Positions 10,594 through 20,261 of a DNA stretch of 64,000 nucleotides are shown piece by piece; the stretch's first letter is position 1, and every line of letters starts with the position of its first letter. This stretch comes from Alphaproteobacteria bacterium (GTDB lineage Bacteria > Pseudomonadota > Alphaproteobacteria > Rickettsiales > UBA1997). Under the pieces are notes generated by a model. That model was not told where the DNA came from, made no database searches, and saw only the letters and a program-made list of their open reading frames with translations. The position numbers and the translations under genes are program-made. Location of the stretch: the NCBI GenBank assembly GCA_014190355.1, contig BJGH01000002.1:65992-129991 (forward strand). Direction: 5' to 3'.

Positions 10594-11643
10594 ATGATTG
10601 CAATTGATAAAATTAAACTTGAGGGTCAAGCTATTTTAGCTCCAATGTCAGGAGTTACAGACTTACCTTTTCGAAAATTAGTTAAAAGTTTTGGATCACC
10701 TTTGGTAATCTCGGAAATGATCGCTTCCAAAGCGATGATTTTACAAACCAAAGAGTCACTAAAAAAATGTCAAAAAGATCAATTGCAATATCCAATGTCA
10801 GTCCAGTTAGCGGGTTGTGAGCCTGAGGTCATGGCAGACGCAGCTAAGCTCAACGAAGATCTTGGAGCCGATATTATTGATATAAATTTTGGCTGTCCGG
10901 TGAAAAAAGTGGTAAATTCTTTTGCTGGAAGTGCATTAATGAAAGATGAAGATTTGGCTACTAAAATCATGGAAGCAGTTGTTAAAGCAGTGAAAATTCC
11001 TGTCACTATGAAAATGCGTTTAGGCTGGAATCAAGAAAATCTTAATGCTCCAAGTTTAGCAAAAAAAGCTGAAGATGTTGGCATTAAAATGCTTACTGTT
11101 CACGGTCGAACCAGATGCCAAATGTATAACGGCAATGCTAATTGGCAATTGATCGCCAAAACTAAACAAGCAGTTAAAATTCCGGTAATTGCCAATGGTG
11201 ATATTAAAAATTTTACAGATGCTAAAGCAGCTTTAAACCAATCGCAAGCTGATGGAGTGATGATTGGCAGAGGTTGTTATGGCAAACCTTGGTTAATTAG
11301 CCAAATCAACGATCAGCTTGCGAATAAACAGCCAATTCCTACCCCAACTCTCGAACAACAATTGCAGATTGTAATTAAACATTTTAATGAAATGTTGGAT
11401 CATTATGGATTTGCAACGGGAATTGCCTTGGCAAAAAAACATCTTGGGTGGTATAGTAGCGGACTTAATTCATCGGCTCAATATCGCGCTAAAATTAATA
11501 TGATTGGCAATTTTGACGGAAACTATCACGATGAATTGCAAGGCAAAAAAAATGCTCAAGAAATTTTACAAGTAATCAACCAATTTTACGAAACGCAATT
11601 TTGTTTGACCCAAGAAAATAAAGAATTGATAGAGTTAAATTAA
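10594..11643 (+). CDS. dusB: tRNA-dihydrouridine synthase (DusB/NifR3 family)
   Basis: This flavoenzyme reduces uridines in the tRNA D-loop. The product has APMSGVTDLPFRKL near the N-terminus, DINFGCPVKKV with catalytic C101, TVHGRTR, and ANGDI followed by GVMIGRGCYGKPW for FMN phosphate binding. A longer frame is open from 10519, but that start lies inside ugd. The ATG at 10594 begins MIAIDKIKLEGQAILAPM, which fits the family, and gives 349 aa. nadE follows after 6 bp, so the genes are probably co-transcribed. Confidence 0.93.
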   Translation: MIAIDKIKLEGQAILAPMSGVTDLPFRKLVKSFGSPLVISEMIASKAMILQTKESLKKCQKDQLQYPMSVQLAGCEPEVMADAAKLNEDLGADIIDINFGCPVKKVVNSFAGSALMKDEDLATKIMEAVVKAVKIPVTMKMRLGWNQENLNAPSLAKKAEDVGIKMLTVHGRTRCQMYNGNANWQLIAKTKQAVKIPVIANGDIKNFTDAKAALNQSQADGVMIGRGCYGKPWLISQINDQLANKQPIPTPTLEQQLQIVIKHFNEMLDHYGFATGIALAKKHLGWYSSGLNSSAQYRAKINMIGNFDGNYHDELQGKKNAQEILQVINQFYETQFCLTQENKELIELN

Positions 11644-11649
11644 TCTATT

Positions 11650-13317
11650 ATGAATAATGATTTAAAAGTTTATTTAGCACAAATTAACTCCTCGGTTGGT
11701 GATATTGCTGGCAATCTTAACAAAATTTTGCAACAAATTCAATTAGCCGAAGAAAAAAAATGCGATTTAATTATTTTTCCAGAACTAACAATTTCTGGTT
11801 ATCCTTGTTTAGATTTATGGAAAAAAAAATCTTTTGTTGAAGATTGTGAGCAAGCAATAATTTCTATTATAGAATTTAGTAAAAATTTAAAAACTGCCAT
11901 TCTTGTTGGTTCTGTGATTAGTGATACCTTTAAAAATAAAAAAATAATTCGCAATTCAGCATTGTTAATTGAAGAAGGAAAGGCTAAAAAAATAATTAAC
12001 AAGAAATCTTTGCCAAATTATGGAGTATTTGATGAAAAACGCTACTTTGAAGCTGGCTCAACTCTTACTTATCTTGAATTTCGTAATCAAACTTTAGCAA
12101 TTTTAATTTGTGAAGATTTTTGGGATCAGCGCAATTGGATTTTACTTAAAGAACAAGTATTTGATAGTTTAATCGTTGTCAACTCTTCTCCTTTTGAAAT
12201 ATTCAAACCTCAATCTCGTCTAGATAAAGCCTTGGAACTCTCAAAAATCCTAAAAAAATCACTAATTTATCTTAATCAGGTAGGTGGGCAAGATTCATTG
12301 GTTTTTGATGGATCATCCTTTGTGATCAATAGCGACGGAAATCTTGAATTACAACTTGCCAATTTTTCACAAGATTATGCAATTATTGAATTGAAAAAAA
12401 ATTCACAAATAAAAATATGCGAAAAAAATAATTCCCAATTTGTTGAAGATAATTTTGCACAAATTTACAGTGCTATGGTTCTTGGACTCAGGGATTATTT
12501 AGTTAAAAGCAAATTTTCTGAAGTATTACTAGGTATGTCAGGAGGAATTGACTCGGCACTAGTTGCGATGATTGCCGTTGATGCTCTTGGCTCTAACAAT
12601 GTTAAAATTTATGCTTTACCAACTAAATTTAACAGTTCTCAATCATTTACAGATGCTTTGCAATGTGCTAAAAATTTACAACTCGATTTAAAAACTATTG
12701 TAATTGAAGAAATTTTTCAAAAATTTCTTGATAGTTTAAAATCTCAAGATCAAATACCAAGTGCTTTAGCTCAAGAAAATTTGCAATCACGAATTAGAGG
12801 TAATATTTTAATGACCATTTCAAATTCAACAAATGCTTTACTCTTATCGACTGGCAATAAATCAGAATTAGCTTGTGGATATTCAACAATCTATGGTGAT
12901 ATGTGTGGCGCATTTAATCCAATTAAGGACTTATACAAAACCCAAGTTTATCAAATTGTTAATTGGCGAAATCATAATTTTTGTCAAATCTCTGATTTTA
13001 AAAAAATTAATTTAATTCCGCAAAGCATCATTGATAAAGCTCCAAGTGCAGAACTTCGTTTTAAACAAAAGGACAGTGATTCTTTACCAGATTATGCAAT
13101 TCTTGATAAAATTTTATATAGCCTGATTGAAGAAGAAAAATCAATTAGTGAAATTGTTAAAGATGGTTTTGAAGAAAATTTAGTTAAAAAAATTTCGCAA
13201 TTATTAAAAAATAGTGAATATAAAAGAGCACAAAGTGTAATTGGCGTTAAAATTTCTCCGCTATCTTTTGACAAAGATCGACGCTATCCAATAGTTAATA
13301 ATTTTAATAATGACTGA
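11650..13317 (+). CDS. nadE: Glutamine-dependent NAD+ synthetase
   Basis: This two-domain enzyme amidates nicotinate adenine dinucleotide to NAD+ using glutamine. The N-terminal nitrilase domain has E45 (FPELTISGYP), K118 (NKKSLPNYGVFDE) and C154 (LICEDFWD). The C-terminal synthetase domain begins with the PP-loop GMSGGIDSALVA near residue 297 and has LLSTGNKSELACGYSTIYGD. Its 555 aa match the two-domain type. Its presence suggests NAD is made at least from a late precursor. It overlaps the next small gene by 8 bp. Confidence 0.96.
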   Translation: MNNDLKVYLAQINSSVGDIAGNLNKILQQIQLAEEKKCDLIIFPELTISGYPCLDLWKKKSFVEDCEQAIISIIEFSKNLKTAILVGSVISDTFKNKKIIRNSALLIEEGKAKKIINKKSLPNYGVFDEKRYFEAGSTLTYLEFRNQTLAILICEDFWDQRNWILLKEQVFDSLIVVNSSPFEIFKPQSRLDKALELSKILKKSLIYLNQVGGQDSLVFDGSSFVINSDGNLELQLANFSQDYAIIELKKNSQIKICEKNNSQFVEDNFAQIYSAMVLGLRDYLVKSKFSEVLLGMSGGIDSALVAMIAVDALGSNNVKIYALPTKFNSSQSFTDALQCAKNLQLDLKTIVIEEIFQKFLDSLKSQDQIPSALAQENLQSRIRGNILMTISNSTNALLLSTGNKSELACGYSTIYGDMCGAFNPIKDLYKTQVYQIVNWRNHNFCQISDFKKINLIPQSIIDKAPSAELRFKQKDSDSLPDYAILDKILYSLIEEEKSISEIVKDGFEENLVKKISQLLKNSEYKRAQSVIGVKISPLSFDKDRRYPIVNNFNND

Positions 13318-13558
13318 TAAATTTATTTGTGCAGACTGCAAAGGAATAACCTATGGCAATTCTGTTAAAAAATCACGCTCTGGCTTTAAATGGCTGTTAT
13401 TTTGTTTTACTGGCTTAGTCTTTCCTTCGTTTCGTTTTAAAAGCGCTACTCCTAAAAAATGCCAATATTGCAATAGCGATTTTCTCCTTCCTGCTGACCT
13501 GCCATCAACCCAAGATTTTCTTAAACAGATTGATCAAAGCTATCGCAAAAAAAATTGA
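13310..13558 (+). CDS. Small zinc-ribbon-like protein of unknown function
   Basis: The 82-aa protein has two CxxC pairs (CADC near residue 8 and CQYC near residue 47) that could form one zinc ribbon. Between them is a hydrophobic, basic-flanked stretch (WLLFCFTGLVFPSF) that may insert in the membrane. The start codon overlaps the nadE 3' end by 8 bp, so it is translationally coupled to nadE. I do not recognise a named family. Confidence 0.65.
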   Translation: MTDKFICADCKGITYGNSVKKSRSGFKWLLFCFTGLVFPSFRFKSATPKKCQYCNSDFLLPADLPSTQDFLKQIDQSYRKKN

Positions 13559-13687
13559 TAATTTTTATATAAATCTTAAAAATATTTGCCTTATTTTTTG
13601 ATAATAAGTCAAATTCTATTTAATCCAAATTCACTTTTTTGCAAAGTTGCAAAATGATTTTCGGCTGATTCTTTTAGACAATTATTT

Positions 13688-14273
13688 GTGAAATATTATC
13701 AAGATCAGGCTAGTTCAACTATTCAAAGTCCACAAAGAAACCAAGCTTTAGATCAGGTCATTATTCAATCTGATCGGCAGATTAACCAATTATCAAATAA
13801 ATCTTTGGATACAGCAACGCAAGAACTCCAAGAGCTAACCAGGAGAATTGAACTAATTAAGCAACAAAAAAAGATGAAATTCAAACTTCAAAAGATAAAA
13901 TTGAAGAACTCGAAGCCCAACAAGATAGATACCTCAAAGCTATTTCAAAAATTTCCGATGATAACTCTAAAATAAAAAATGATCACGAAAAATTAGGAAA
14001 ATTAATCGATATTGCTAAAATTGCTCCTGATCTTGAAATTACTATTGGCAAAGGTAGTCAGGCTATGGTTATGAAATTAGGCGATATTATAAAAATCATG
14101 ATAAAAATCCGCAAGAAAAAGATTTAAAAATTATCACAGAGGCATTTGCTCAAATCTCTTCACAAATAGAAGAACTTCAGGCTAAAACAAATCAACCATT
14201 TTTACCTTCTTCTAAGCAAGTAACAAAAGCTTCTTCAAATAAATATCTTCCAGCTAAATGCACTATCATGTAG
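13688..14273 (+). pseudogene. Frameshifted coiled-coil protein gene ending in a CaaX-like tetrapeptide
   Basis: The frame starts as a Gln-rich, heptad-like protein (ELQELTRRIELIKQQ) and then continues in another frame as DEIQTSKDKIEELEAQQDRY and IGKGSQAMVMKLGD. A third frame then gives QEKDLKIITEAFAQISSQIE and ends KYLPAKCTIM followed by a stop. Both frame changes fall in A-runs, near 13868 and 14088, so they are either real decay or indel errors. The restored product would be about 195 aa, soluble and largely coiled coil. The last four residues CTIM fit a eukaryotic prenylation box. No known family is recognised. Confidence 0.6.
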
Positions 14274-14448
14274 CACTATTGCAAATACACAACTTCAAAA
14301 ATTGTTTTTTGTAATTATCAAAATTTTATTTATAACTAATTGGCATAAAAATCACCCGCTGTCAAATTTAATTTTGTTATTTTAAATTAATTTTTAATTG
14401 TTAGAATCACTTCCAATCAAATGTCACAGCATTTAATTTTATAAAATT

Positions 14449-15798
14449 ATGATTCCTAAAGTTCGTTTTGCTCCCTCACCAACTGGTTTTTTGCATGTTG
14501 GTAATATTCGTACAGCAATTATCAATTTTCTTTTTGCTAAAAAATTTAATGGTCAATTTTTTCTTCGCCTCGACGATACCGATACTAAGAGAGTTAAGGA
14601 CGAATATCGCGAGATGATTTTTCAAGATATGGCATGGCTAAAACTTGATTTTACTCAATCATTTAAACAATCACAAAGATTAGAAATTTATCAAAGGGCT
14701 AAAGAAAAATTAATTGCTAGTGGCAGACTTTACGAATGCTTTGAAAGCGAAGAAGAATTGAACTTGCAGCGCAAATCACAAATTGCTTCGGGTCTTACTC
14801 CAATCTACAATCGCAACGCTTTAAAATTAACTAACGATCAAAAACAAAATCTCCGCAATCAAGGTATTAAACCTCATTATCGTTTTTTACTTAACGATCA
14901 ACCAACCACTTGGGATGATAAAATTAAAGGCAAAATTACTTACCATGGTCGACATTTTTCCGATCCAGTTTTAGTGCGTGGTGAAGATGAAACAGGCTTT
15001 TGCGCTCCGGTCTATACTTTTTGCTCAGTGGTTGACGATATTGATATGAATATTACCGATATTATTCGCGGTGAAGATCATGTTACTAACACTGCTATTC
15101 AAATTCAAATTTTTGAGGCACTACAAGCACAAGCTCCAAACTTTGCTCATCTGGCTTTAATTCAAGCTTCATCTGGAAAAATTTCTAAACGCGAAGGAGG
15201 TTTTGATATTAAAACTTTGCGTCAGCAAGGCTATGAAGCAATGAGCATTATCAATCTTTTATCGCAACTTGGAACCAGCGATAGCCTTAAAATCTATCAA
15301 GATTTTCAAGGTTTAATTGACAATTTTGCTTTTGAAAAATTTTCTAAATCAGCTACTAATTACGATATTCTTGAATTAAACAATATTAATCAAAAATTAT
15401 TAGCAGAGCTAGATTTTAAAGAGGTTCATAATCGTTTAAATGAATTAAATATTGGTCAACAAATTTCTGAAAAATTCTGGCATGCTTTTAAAGCCAATTT
15501 AAATTTTCTTCCAGAAATTACTGATTGGATAAAAATTTGTTTTGAAAAATTTCGCTATCAAAATTCCTTAAATGATCAAGAATTTTTAAAACAATGTTTG
15601 ACGGTTTTACCTCTAGATACTTCTACTGAAAACGCTTGGCAAATTTGGCTCGATGCTATCAAAAAAACTTCTTCTCGTAAAGGCAAGGAATTATTTATGC
15701 CAATTCGTTTGGCTCTGACTGGCAAAGAACATGGGCCAGAACTAAAACATCTTATTAATTTCATTAAAAGAGATGAAATTATCGCTCGCTTAGGTTAA
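14449..15798 (+). CDS. gltX: Glutamyl-tRNA synthetase
   Basis: GltX charges tRNA-Glu (and tRNA-Gln in organisms using the transamidation route). The 449-aa protein is a class I synthetase with the HIGH motif as HVGN (residues 16-19, in FAPSPTGFLHVGNIRTA) and the KMSKS motif as KISKR (244-248). RLDDTD and the C-terminal helical anticodon domain are present. Many alphaproteobacteria carry two GltX copies; only this one is seen here. Confidence 0.96.
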   Translation: MIPKVRFAPSPTGFLHVGNIRTAIINFLFAKKFNGQFFLRLDDTDTKRVKDEYREMIFQDMAWLKLDFTQSFKQSQRLEIYQRAKEKLIASGRLYECFESEEELNLQRKSQIASGLTPIYNRNALKLTNDQKQNLRNQGIKPHYRFLLNDQPTTWDDKIKGKITYHGRHFSDPVLVRGEDETGFCAPVYTFCSVVDDIDMNITDIIRGEDHVTNTAIQIQIFEALQAQAPNFAHLALIQASSGKISKREGGFDIKTLRQQGYEAMSIINLLSQLGTSDSLKIYQDFQGLIDNFAFEKFSKSATNYDILELNNINQKLLAELDFKEVHNRLNELNIGQQISEKFWHAFKANLNFLPEITDWIKICFEKFRYQNSLNDQEFLKQCLTVLPLDTSTENAWQIWLDAIKKTSSRKGKELFMPIRLALTGKEHGPELKHLINFIKRDEIIARLG

Positions 15799-16058
15799 TA
15801 GTTAGTCTATTTAATTTTAAATAGCCAAATTGGTGTTAAGTAATATGAACTCTTGCCCTTAATTATTCCATTGCAAATTTTTAAAAACCTTTATAAATTG
15901 TGTTATATAAATTACAAATTGACACAACAAAATAGTTTATTTTTAAAATAATAGTATTTTAAATTTCTAATAATATAAATTATAAAATTCCCAAAACTTA
16001 ATTTTATTGGTTTCCGCTTGTTTTAAATTAAAAATTTTATTTTCATTAAACTATTTTT

Positions 16059-16925
16059 ATGAGAAATACAAAACGAAAAAGCAAACTCTCCAAAGCTTTT
16101 TCCCTAATTGAACTCTCTATTGTTATCTTAATTATAGGAATACTTGTTGCTGGCGTTACCCAAAGCTCAAGACTTCTTAATCAAATGCGCTTAATTTCAG
16201 CAAGATCACAAACCCTTGCTTCTCCCGTTCCAACAATTCCTAATCTTATTAGCTGGTATGAATCAGTTTCGGATAAAAGCTTTGATGAAAATCAAATGAG
16301 CGATCAAGCTCTCCTAAGTAATTGGTACGATATTAATCCAACATCAACCGACAAAAAAAATGCTTCTCAAGCTAACGATATCAATAAACCTCAATATAGT
16401 ATAGATCAAGGCACAGGATTACCTGTCGTTAAATTTGTTGATCAGGATTTTTTTAACCTTCCCAACGGAACAATCCCTTTTGCAAATATGCCCTACACTA
16501 TCATTTTTGTATCGAGAACTAACAGCTTTTGTGTTTGCGGAGTTATGGGCTCTGGATCTTACAATAACAATAATCAAACAAATGCTTTTCGTTATGACCC
16601 TGCAGCAGGTGTTTTTTATAATTATTGGTTCAATGTTGATTTAGGTATTTCTAATGCTTCGGTGATAAATAAGTTACAAATCTATACCTTTACTTACAAT
16701 CTATCGCTTAGAGAGGGATTTGTCGATGGAGTTTTTAAAGGAAGCACCCCTTCAAGCAATCGTGCTAGCACTTCTATTAATAATACCATTGGAACAACTT
16801 TTACCTTAGAATATATGAATGGAACTATTGCCGAGATAATAATTTTCGATAGAGCTTTAAAAACAGAAGAACGAAAAGCTATAGAATCATATCTTGGAAA
16901 AAAATGGCGTATTCCAATTCAATAA
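16059..16925 (+). CDS. Prepilin-like protein with LamG/ConA-like body (copy 1)
   Basis: The 288-aa protein begins with a basic leader and a class III prepilin signal, with predicted cleavage A13|F14 before FSLIELSIVILIIGILVAG (Glu at +5 of the mature chain). The hydrophobic helix continues to about residue 35. The rest is rich in T, N, S and aromatic residues and looks like a beta-sandwich. It ends in the family tail GTIAEIIIFDRALKTEERKA and a basic C-terminus (SYLGKKW). It would be held in or exported through the inner membrane by a pilus or type II secretion-like system, but no pilus machinery is in the window. Its closest relative here is the broken copy at 35380-35996. A TTGACA-like box lies near 15919. 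Confidence 0.85.
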   Translation: MRNTKRKSKLSKAFSLIELSIVILIIGILVAGVTQSSRLLNQMRLISARSQTLASPVPTIPNLISWYESVSDKSFDENQMSDQALLSNWYDINPTSTDKKNASQANDINKPQYSIDQGTGLPVVKFVDQDFFNLPNGTIPFANMPYTIIFVSRTNSFCVCGVMGSGSYNNNNQTNAFRYDPAAGVFYNYWFNVDLGISNASVINKLQIYTFTYNLSLREGFVDGVFKGSTPSSNRASTSINNTIGTTFTLEYMNGTIAEIIIFDRALKTEERKAIESYLGKKWRIPIQ

Positions 16926-17280
16926 ATCTTCAAAGATAACTTCCAATATAGTTAGCAAATTATTATTCGACTTATTATTTGACTTGGCAAAATATTACAA
17001 ACATTTTTCGAATAAATTTTTCCATAAAATAACTCATTCCGCCATTTAATTTATTAATATAATTTATATAATTAATTTAATTAGATAAATTGTTTATAAA
17101 ATATTATAAATGATTTCAGGGGATTTTTTAAATATGTTTTTTAAAAATAAGATTAAAAATTTTAAAATAATCGAATAATATAAATTTATTGAAAAATTTA
17201 AGACTCTTTTATACATTACATAATTTTTAAAATAATTATAAAATCATAGTTGCTATATCTTATGTTTAATATTATTATAA
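16926..17280. other. Intergenic stretch, nothing recognised
   Basis: These 355 very AT-rich bases lie between two convergent prepilin-like genes (copies 1 and 2). I see no open frame, RNA gene or GC-rich hairpin. Confidence 0.5.
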
Positions 17281-18186
17281 CTAAGATATTTTAATTGAAT
17301 ATTTTTTACTTAAGTAATTATTTATTGCCCTAATTTCGTCAAGTTTTAATGTTCTATCGAATATTATAGCCTCAGAGATTAATCCTGAATAATGATAATT
17401 TGCGATAGCGTCTATTCCCCCAATGTAAAATAAGCCAACTCCAAGATTTAAATTTCCTGGAACCCATGATGACCCCGTGGTGGCAGTATTTGAGTTATTA
17501 TATACTGAAATATTATTTGTTGCTAAGTTGTTATTTACCGTAATTATTGTTATATAATTGGTATTAATTGCAACTCCAGTTGGAAAATAATTATTTGCCC
17601 ACCCTGAAAAACCAACTAATCCACCATTTAACAAAGTGATTGAACCAAGTCTATCAAAATTCATTGGATTGGTTCCTTGGCCAATCATTAATCTTCCATC
17701 TATTGATGTTAAGTTATTTGCTCGCCAAACTGCAATAAAACTATAGTTTTTATCGGAGACTGGTAAAGGCATAGCTGAAGTGCTATAAAGCGTCTGGTTT
17801 ACCCCGTTAAAATTTAACGATGGAAGTCCGTTAATTCCGTTCGCAAGATAAGTTGGTTGCAATGCTGAATTTGGCTGACTTACATTAACTTTAAATGAAT
17901 TCGTAAATTTAGAATCATTCCATGCGGAAATTGAATTATTGTCATCAATTTGTGAACTGCCCGAGCTATTTAATATAGCATTTTCTAAAGTTGTTTCAGC
18001 CCAAAATGCTAAATCTGGAATAGAACTTACTTCAGAAGACCTTGTCAAGGATTGAGCCATTGCCAACCTAACTTGACGAACAAGTCTTGATGATTGAGTA
18101 ACGCCAGCTACCAATATTCCTACTATTAAGATAACAATTGATAACTCAATTAATGAAAATGCCTTGTTTTTTATTTTTTTATTCAT
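17281..18186 (-). CDS. Prepilin-like protein with LamG/ConA-like body (copy 2)
   Basis: The 301-aa protein has a short basic leader with predicted prepilin peptidase cleavage at A9|F10 before FSLIELSIVILIVGILVAG. A body of about 260 residues follows, rich in N, S and T. The LamG-like strands include LPSLNFNGVNQTLY and YSFIAVWRA. The C-terminal block SGLISEAIIFDRTLKLDEIR is shared with its paralogues. The body is strongly diverged from copy 1 while the leader helix is almost identical. It is convergent with copy 1 and reads in the same direction as parA, 159 bp downstream of it. Confidence 0.85.
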   Translation of the reverse strand: MNKKIKNKAFSLIELSIVILIVGILVAGVTQSSRLVRQVRLAMAQSLTRSSEVSSIPDLAFWAETTLENAILNSSGSSQIDDNNSISAWNDSKFTNSFKVNVSQPNSALQPTYLANGINGLPSLNFNGVNQTLYSTSAMPLPVSDKNYSFIAVWRANNLTSIDGRLMIGQGTNPMNFDRLGSITLLNGGLVGFSGWANNYFPTGVAINTNYITIITVNNNLATNNISVYNNSNTATTGSSWVPGNLNLGVGLFYIGGIDAIANYHYSGLISEAIIFDRTLKLDEIRAINNYLSKKYSIKIS

Positions 18187-18345
18187 TTATTATTTTTTAA
18201 AGTTACAATATAATTCATAATTATCAATTATCCATGCTTTACTTTTTAAAATATTTTTAGCCTAAATTAATAACAAAAAATTAAGTATTATAATTTTTAG
18301 AAGTTTAAAAATTTTTTCTATTATTAATTTTTTTTATTTGCATAT

Positions 18346-19134
18346 TTATAAATTTTCTTTATGAATAATTTCCTTTGCTAGCCTAATATAAGATTCTGAA
18401 CCAATACATTTTGAATCATATATTATGCCAGGGATTCCATGAGATGGCGCTTCTGAGAGTCGAATATTTCGCGGTATATGAGTTGAAAAAACCTTATCTT
18501 GAAGGTATTCTCGGACATCATTTTCAACTTGTTCGGTTAATTTATTTCTCTTGTCATGCATAGTCAAAATTATTCCACTTATAACTAGATCATTATTAAG
18601 ATTTTCTTTAACTAAATCCAATGTAGTTAAAAGATGACTTAGCCCCTCCAACGAAAAAAATTCACATTGCATTGGGATTATTATCGCATCTGACGCAACT
18701 AATGAATTTATTGTAAGTAGCCCTAAGGAAGGTGGACAGTCTATAATTATAACATCAAAGTCGCTAACTATGTCTTTTATAGCCTTGCGCAAAATATATT
18801 CTCTATTCTCAACACCCACTAACTCAACCTCACATGCCGATAGATCTACCGTTGAAGTAATGATTTTTAAATTTGAAATTTTGGTTGGTATTATCGTATC
18901 TTTAATACTAAACTCATCAATCAATATTTCATATACAGTTTTCTGTCTTTCATTATTATTTATTCCAAATCCAGTACTAGCATTACCTTGAGGATCCATA
19001 TCAATTACCAAAGTTTTTTTCTTATTCATTGCTAATGCTGTGGCAAGATTAATAGCTGTTGTGGTTTTTCCAACCCCGCCTTTTTGGTTTACTACTGAAA
19101 ATACCTTAGCCCTCTTTTTTGTTTGCGTAGTCAT
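18346..19134 (-). CDS. parA: Chromosome-partitioning ATPase ParA (Soj)
   Basis: ParA is the Walker-type ATPase that segregates the replication origin with ParB and parS. The 262-aa protein has the deviant Walker A KGGVGKTTTAIN (from K18), the MDPQGNASTGFG block and IIDCPPSLGLLTINSL. A chromosomal type is suggested by its length and by the canonical parS sites just upstream. The parB gene normally follows parA directly. Here it lies more than 17 kb away on the other strand, and a prepilin-like gene occupies the downstream slot. Confidence 0.96.
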   Translation of the reverse strand: MTTQTKKRAKVFSVVNQKGGVGKTTTAINLATALAMNKKKTLVIDMDPQGNASTGFGINNNERQKTVYEILIDEFSIKDTIIPTKISNLKIITSTVDLSACEVELVGVENREYILRKAIKDIVSDFDVIIIDCPPSLGLLTINSLVASDAIIIPMQCEFFSLEGLSHLLTTLDLVKENLNNDLVISGIILTMHDKRNKLTEQVENDVREYLQDKVFSTHIPRNIRLSEAPSHGIPGIIYDSKCIGSESYIRLAKEIIHKENL

Positions 19135-19258
19135 AAATGAGTTAATTTATTATTAATGAAATGACGGAATTTTATTAATTTTTTAAAATAGTATTTTCAA
19201 TTTATATCTCTTACCATCATTATTCTCCACTCGAATTTCTTATTGTCAATGATTTTTT

Positions 19259-19274
19259 TGTTTCACGTGAAACC
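19259..19274. other. parS centromere site (near-perfect)
   Basis: The sequence TGTTTCACGTGAAACC matches the conserved bacterial parS 16-mer TGTTTCACGTGAAACA at 15 of 16 positions, including the whole central palindrome. It lies 125 bp upstream of the parA start, the usual place for a chromosomal parS. Confidence 0.9.
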
Positions 19275-19340
19275 AAATATTTTGTTTTCATTTTGAGATT
19301 TAATTTAGTTATTTTTAGTTTTGCTAAATTATAAAAATCA

Positions 19341-19356
19341 ATTTTCACGTGGAACA
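19341..19356. other. parS-like site 2
   Basis: ATTTTCACGTGGAACA matches the parS consensus at 13 of 16 positions and keeps the core TTCACGTG. It lies about 80 bp from the near-perfect site, so it may be a weaker ParB-binding site in a cluster. Confidence 0.6.
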
Positions 19357-19700
19357 TTTTCGTAAAAATCACAGAATAAATTTATGAAAAAAATTCAAAT
19401 AAATTTTCTGTCTATTTTTTTATCGAAAAGAAATAAATTATTGATGAAGGGTGATTTTAAAATAATTATTTTATTTGATAAGTTTCATTAGATTAGAAAA
19501 TATAGTAAATAAAAGATAAAATAAAAGAAATTAAATTTTTTTTCAAAGTTTGATAATTAATCGAAAGTTATGTTAAATTATTAAAAACTATCCGACAACA
19601 ACAGATTTTTCTTGATGACTTTATAAACATGTAATAATAAATAAATTATAGATTTTTTAAAAAAAAATTAATAATTTGTATATACATGACTTTACAAAAA

Positions 19701-19716
19701 AATTCCACGTGAAACT
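19701..19716. other. parS-like site 3
   Basis: AATTCCACGTGAAACT matches the parS consensus at 12 of 16 positions with an intact CCACGTGAAAC right half. It lies in the same gene-free interval as the two other sites, about 440 bp further from parA. Confidence 0.5.
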
Positions 19717-20261
19717 AAAAAAACTGACATATGTTTAAAAAATATTATTATCTTTAAAATTTTGTTAAGAAAGTTTGAGAATCATTATTTTAAATACCGA
19801 ATCTAATACTGTTAAGATATAAGTTAGATTTTGAAAAAATTATTGTATTTATTTATCAAGAAAGATAATTAATTAACAAATATCACAAAATGACTTTTAA
19901 AGTAAGATATATTATTTAAATTTTACATAAAAAATAAGACGCATAATAAAAAAATCAGACAGTTATTAGAAAAAAACCTAAATCTTATGATATTCAAAAG
20001 GAAGGTTTTAAATAATAATTAAAGATAAAGCATTATAGCTATTGGTCTTATAAAACTAAGAAAAATATATAATTATCAGGAGTATTAATCAAACATAGGT
20101 ATAGATATCAATAGTTTTTATAAGAAAGGTTTTAATAAATATTTAAAAATTGATTAGAAATTTATTCTCTTTAAGAAAAAAAATTAACTAAAAAAAAGAT
20201 AGCTTTTGTAAATTTTTTTTTAAAAAATAACAGCAATTTGAGTAACTATTTTTTAAAAAAT

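Larger units (their letters stand above)
19135..20237. other. Gene-free region upstream of parA holding the parS cluster
   Basis: This interval of about 1.1 kb is extremely AT-rich and holds three CACGTG-cored parS-like sites and no credible reading frame. I looked for consensus DnaA boxes (TTATCCACA type) and saw none, so I do not call a replication origin, although chromosomal parS clusters usually lie near one. Confidence 0.6.

Noticed and set aside
19135..20237. Replication origin next to parA
   Set aside because: parS sites are present but I found no consensus DnaA boxes or other origin features, so only the parS sites are claimed.
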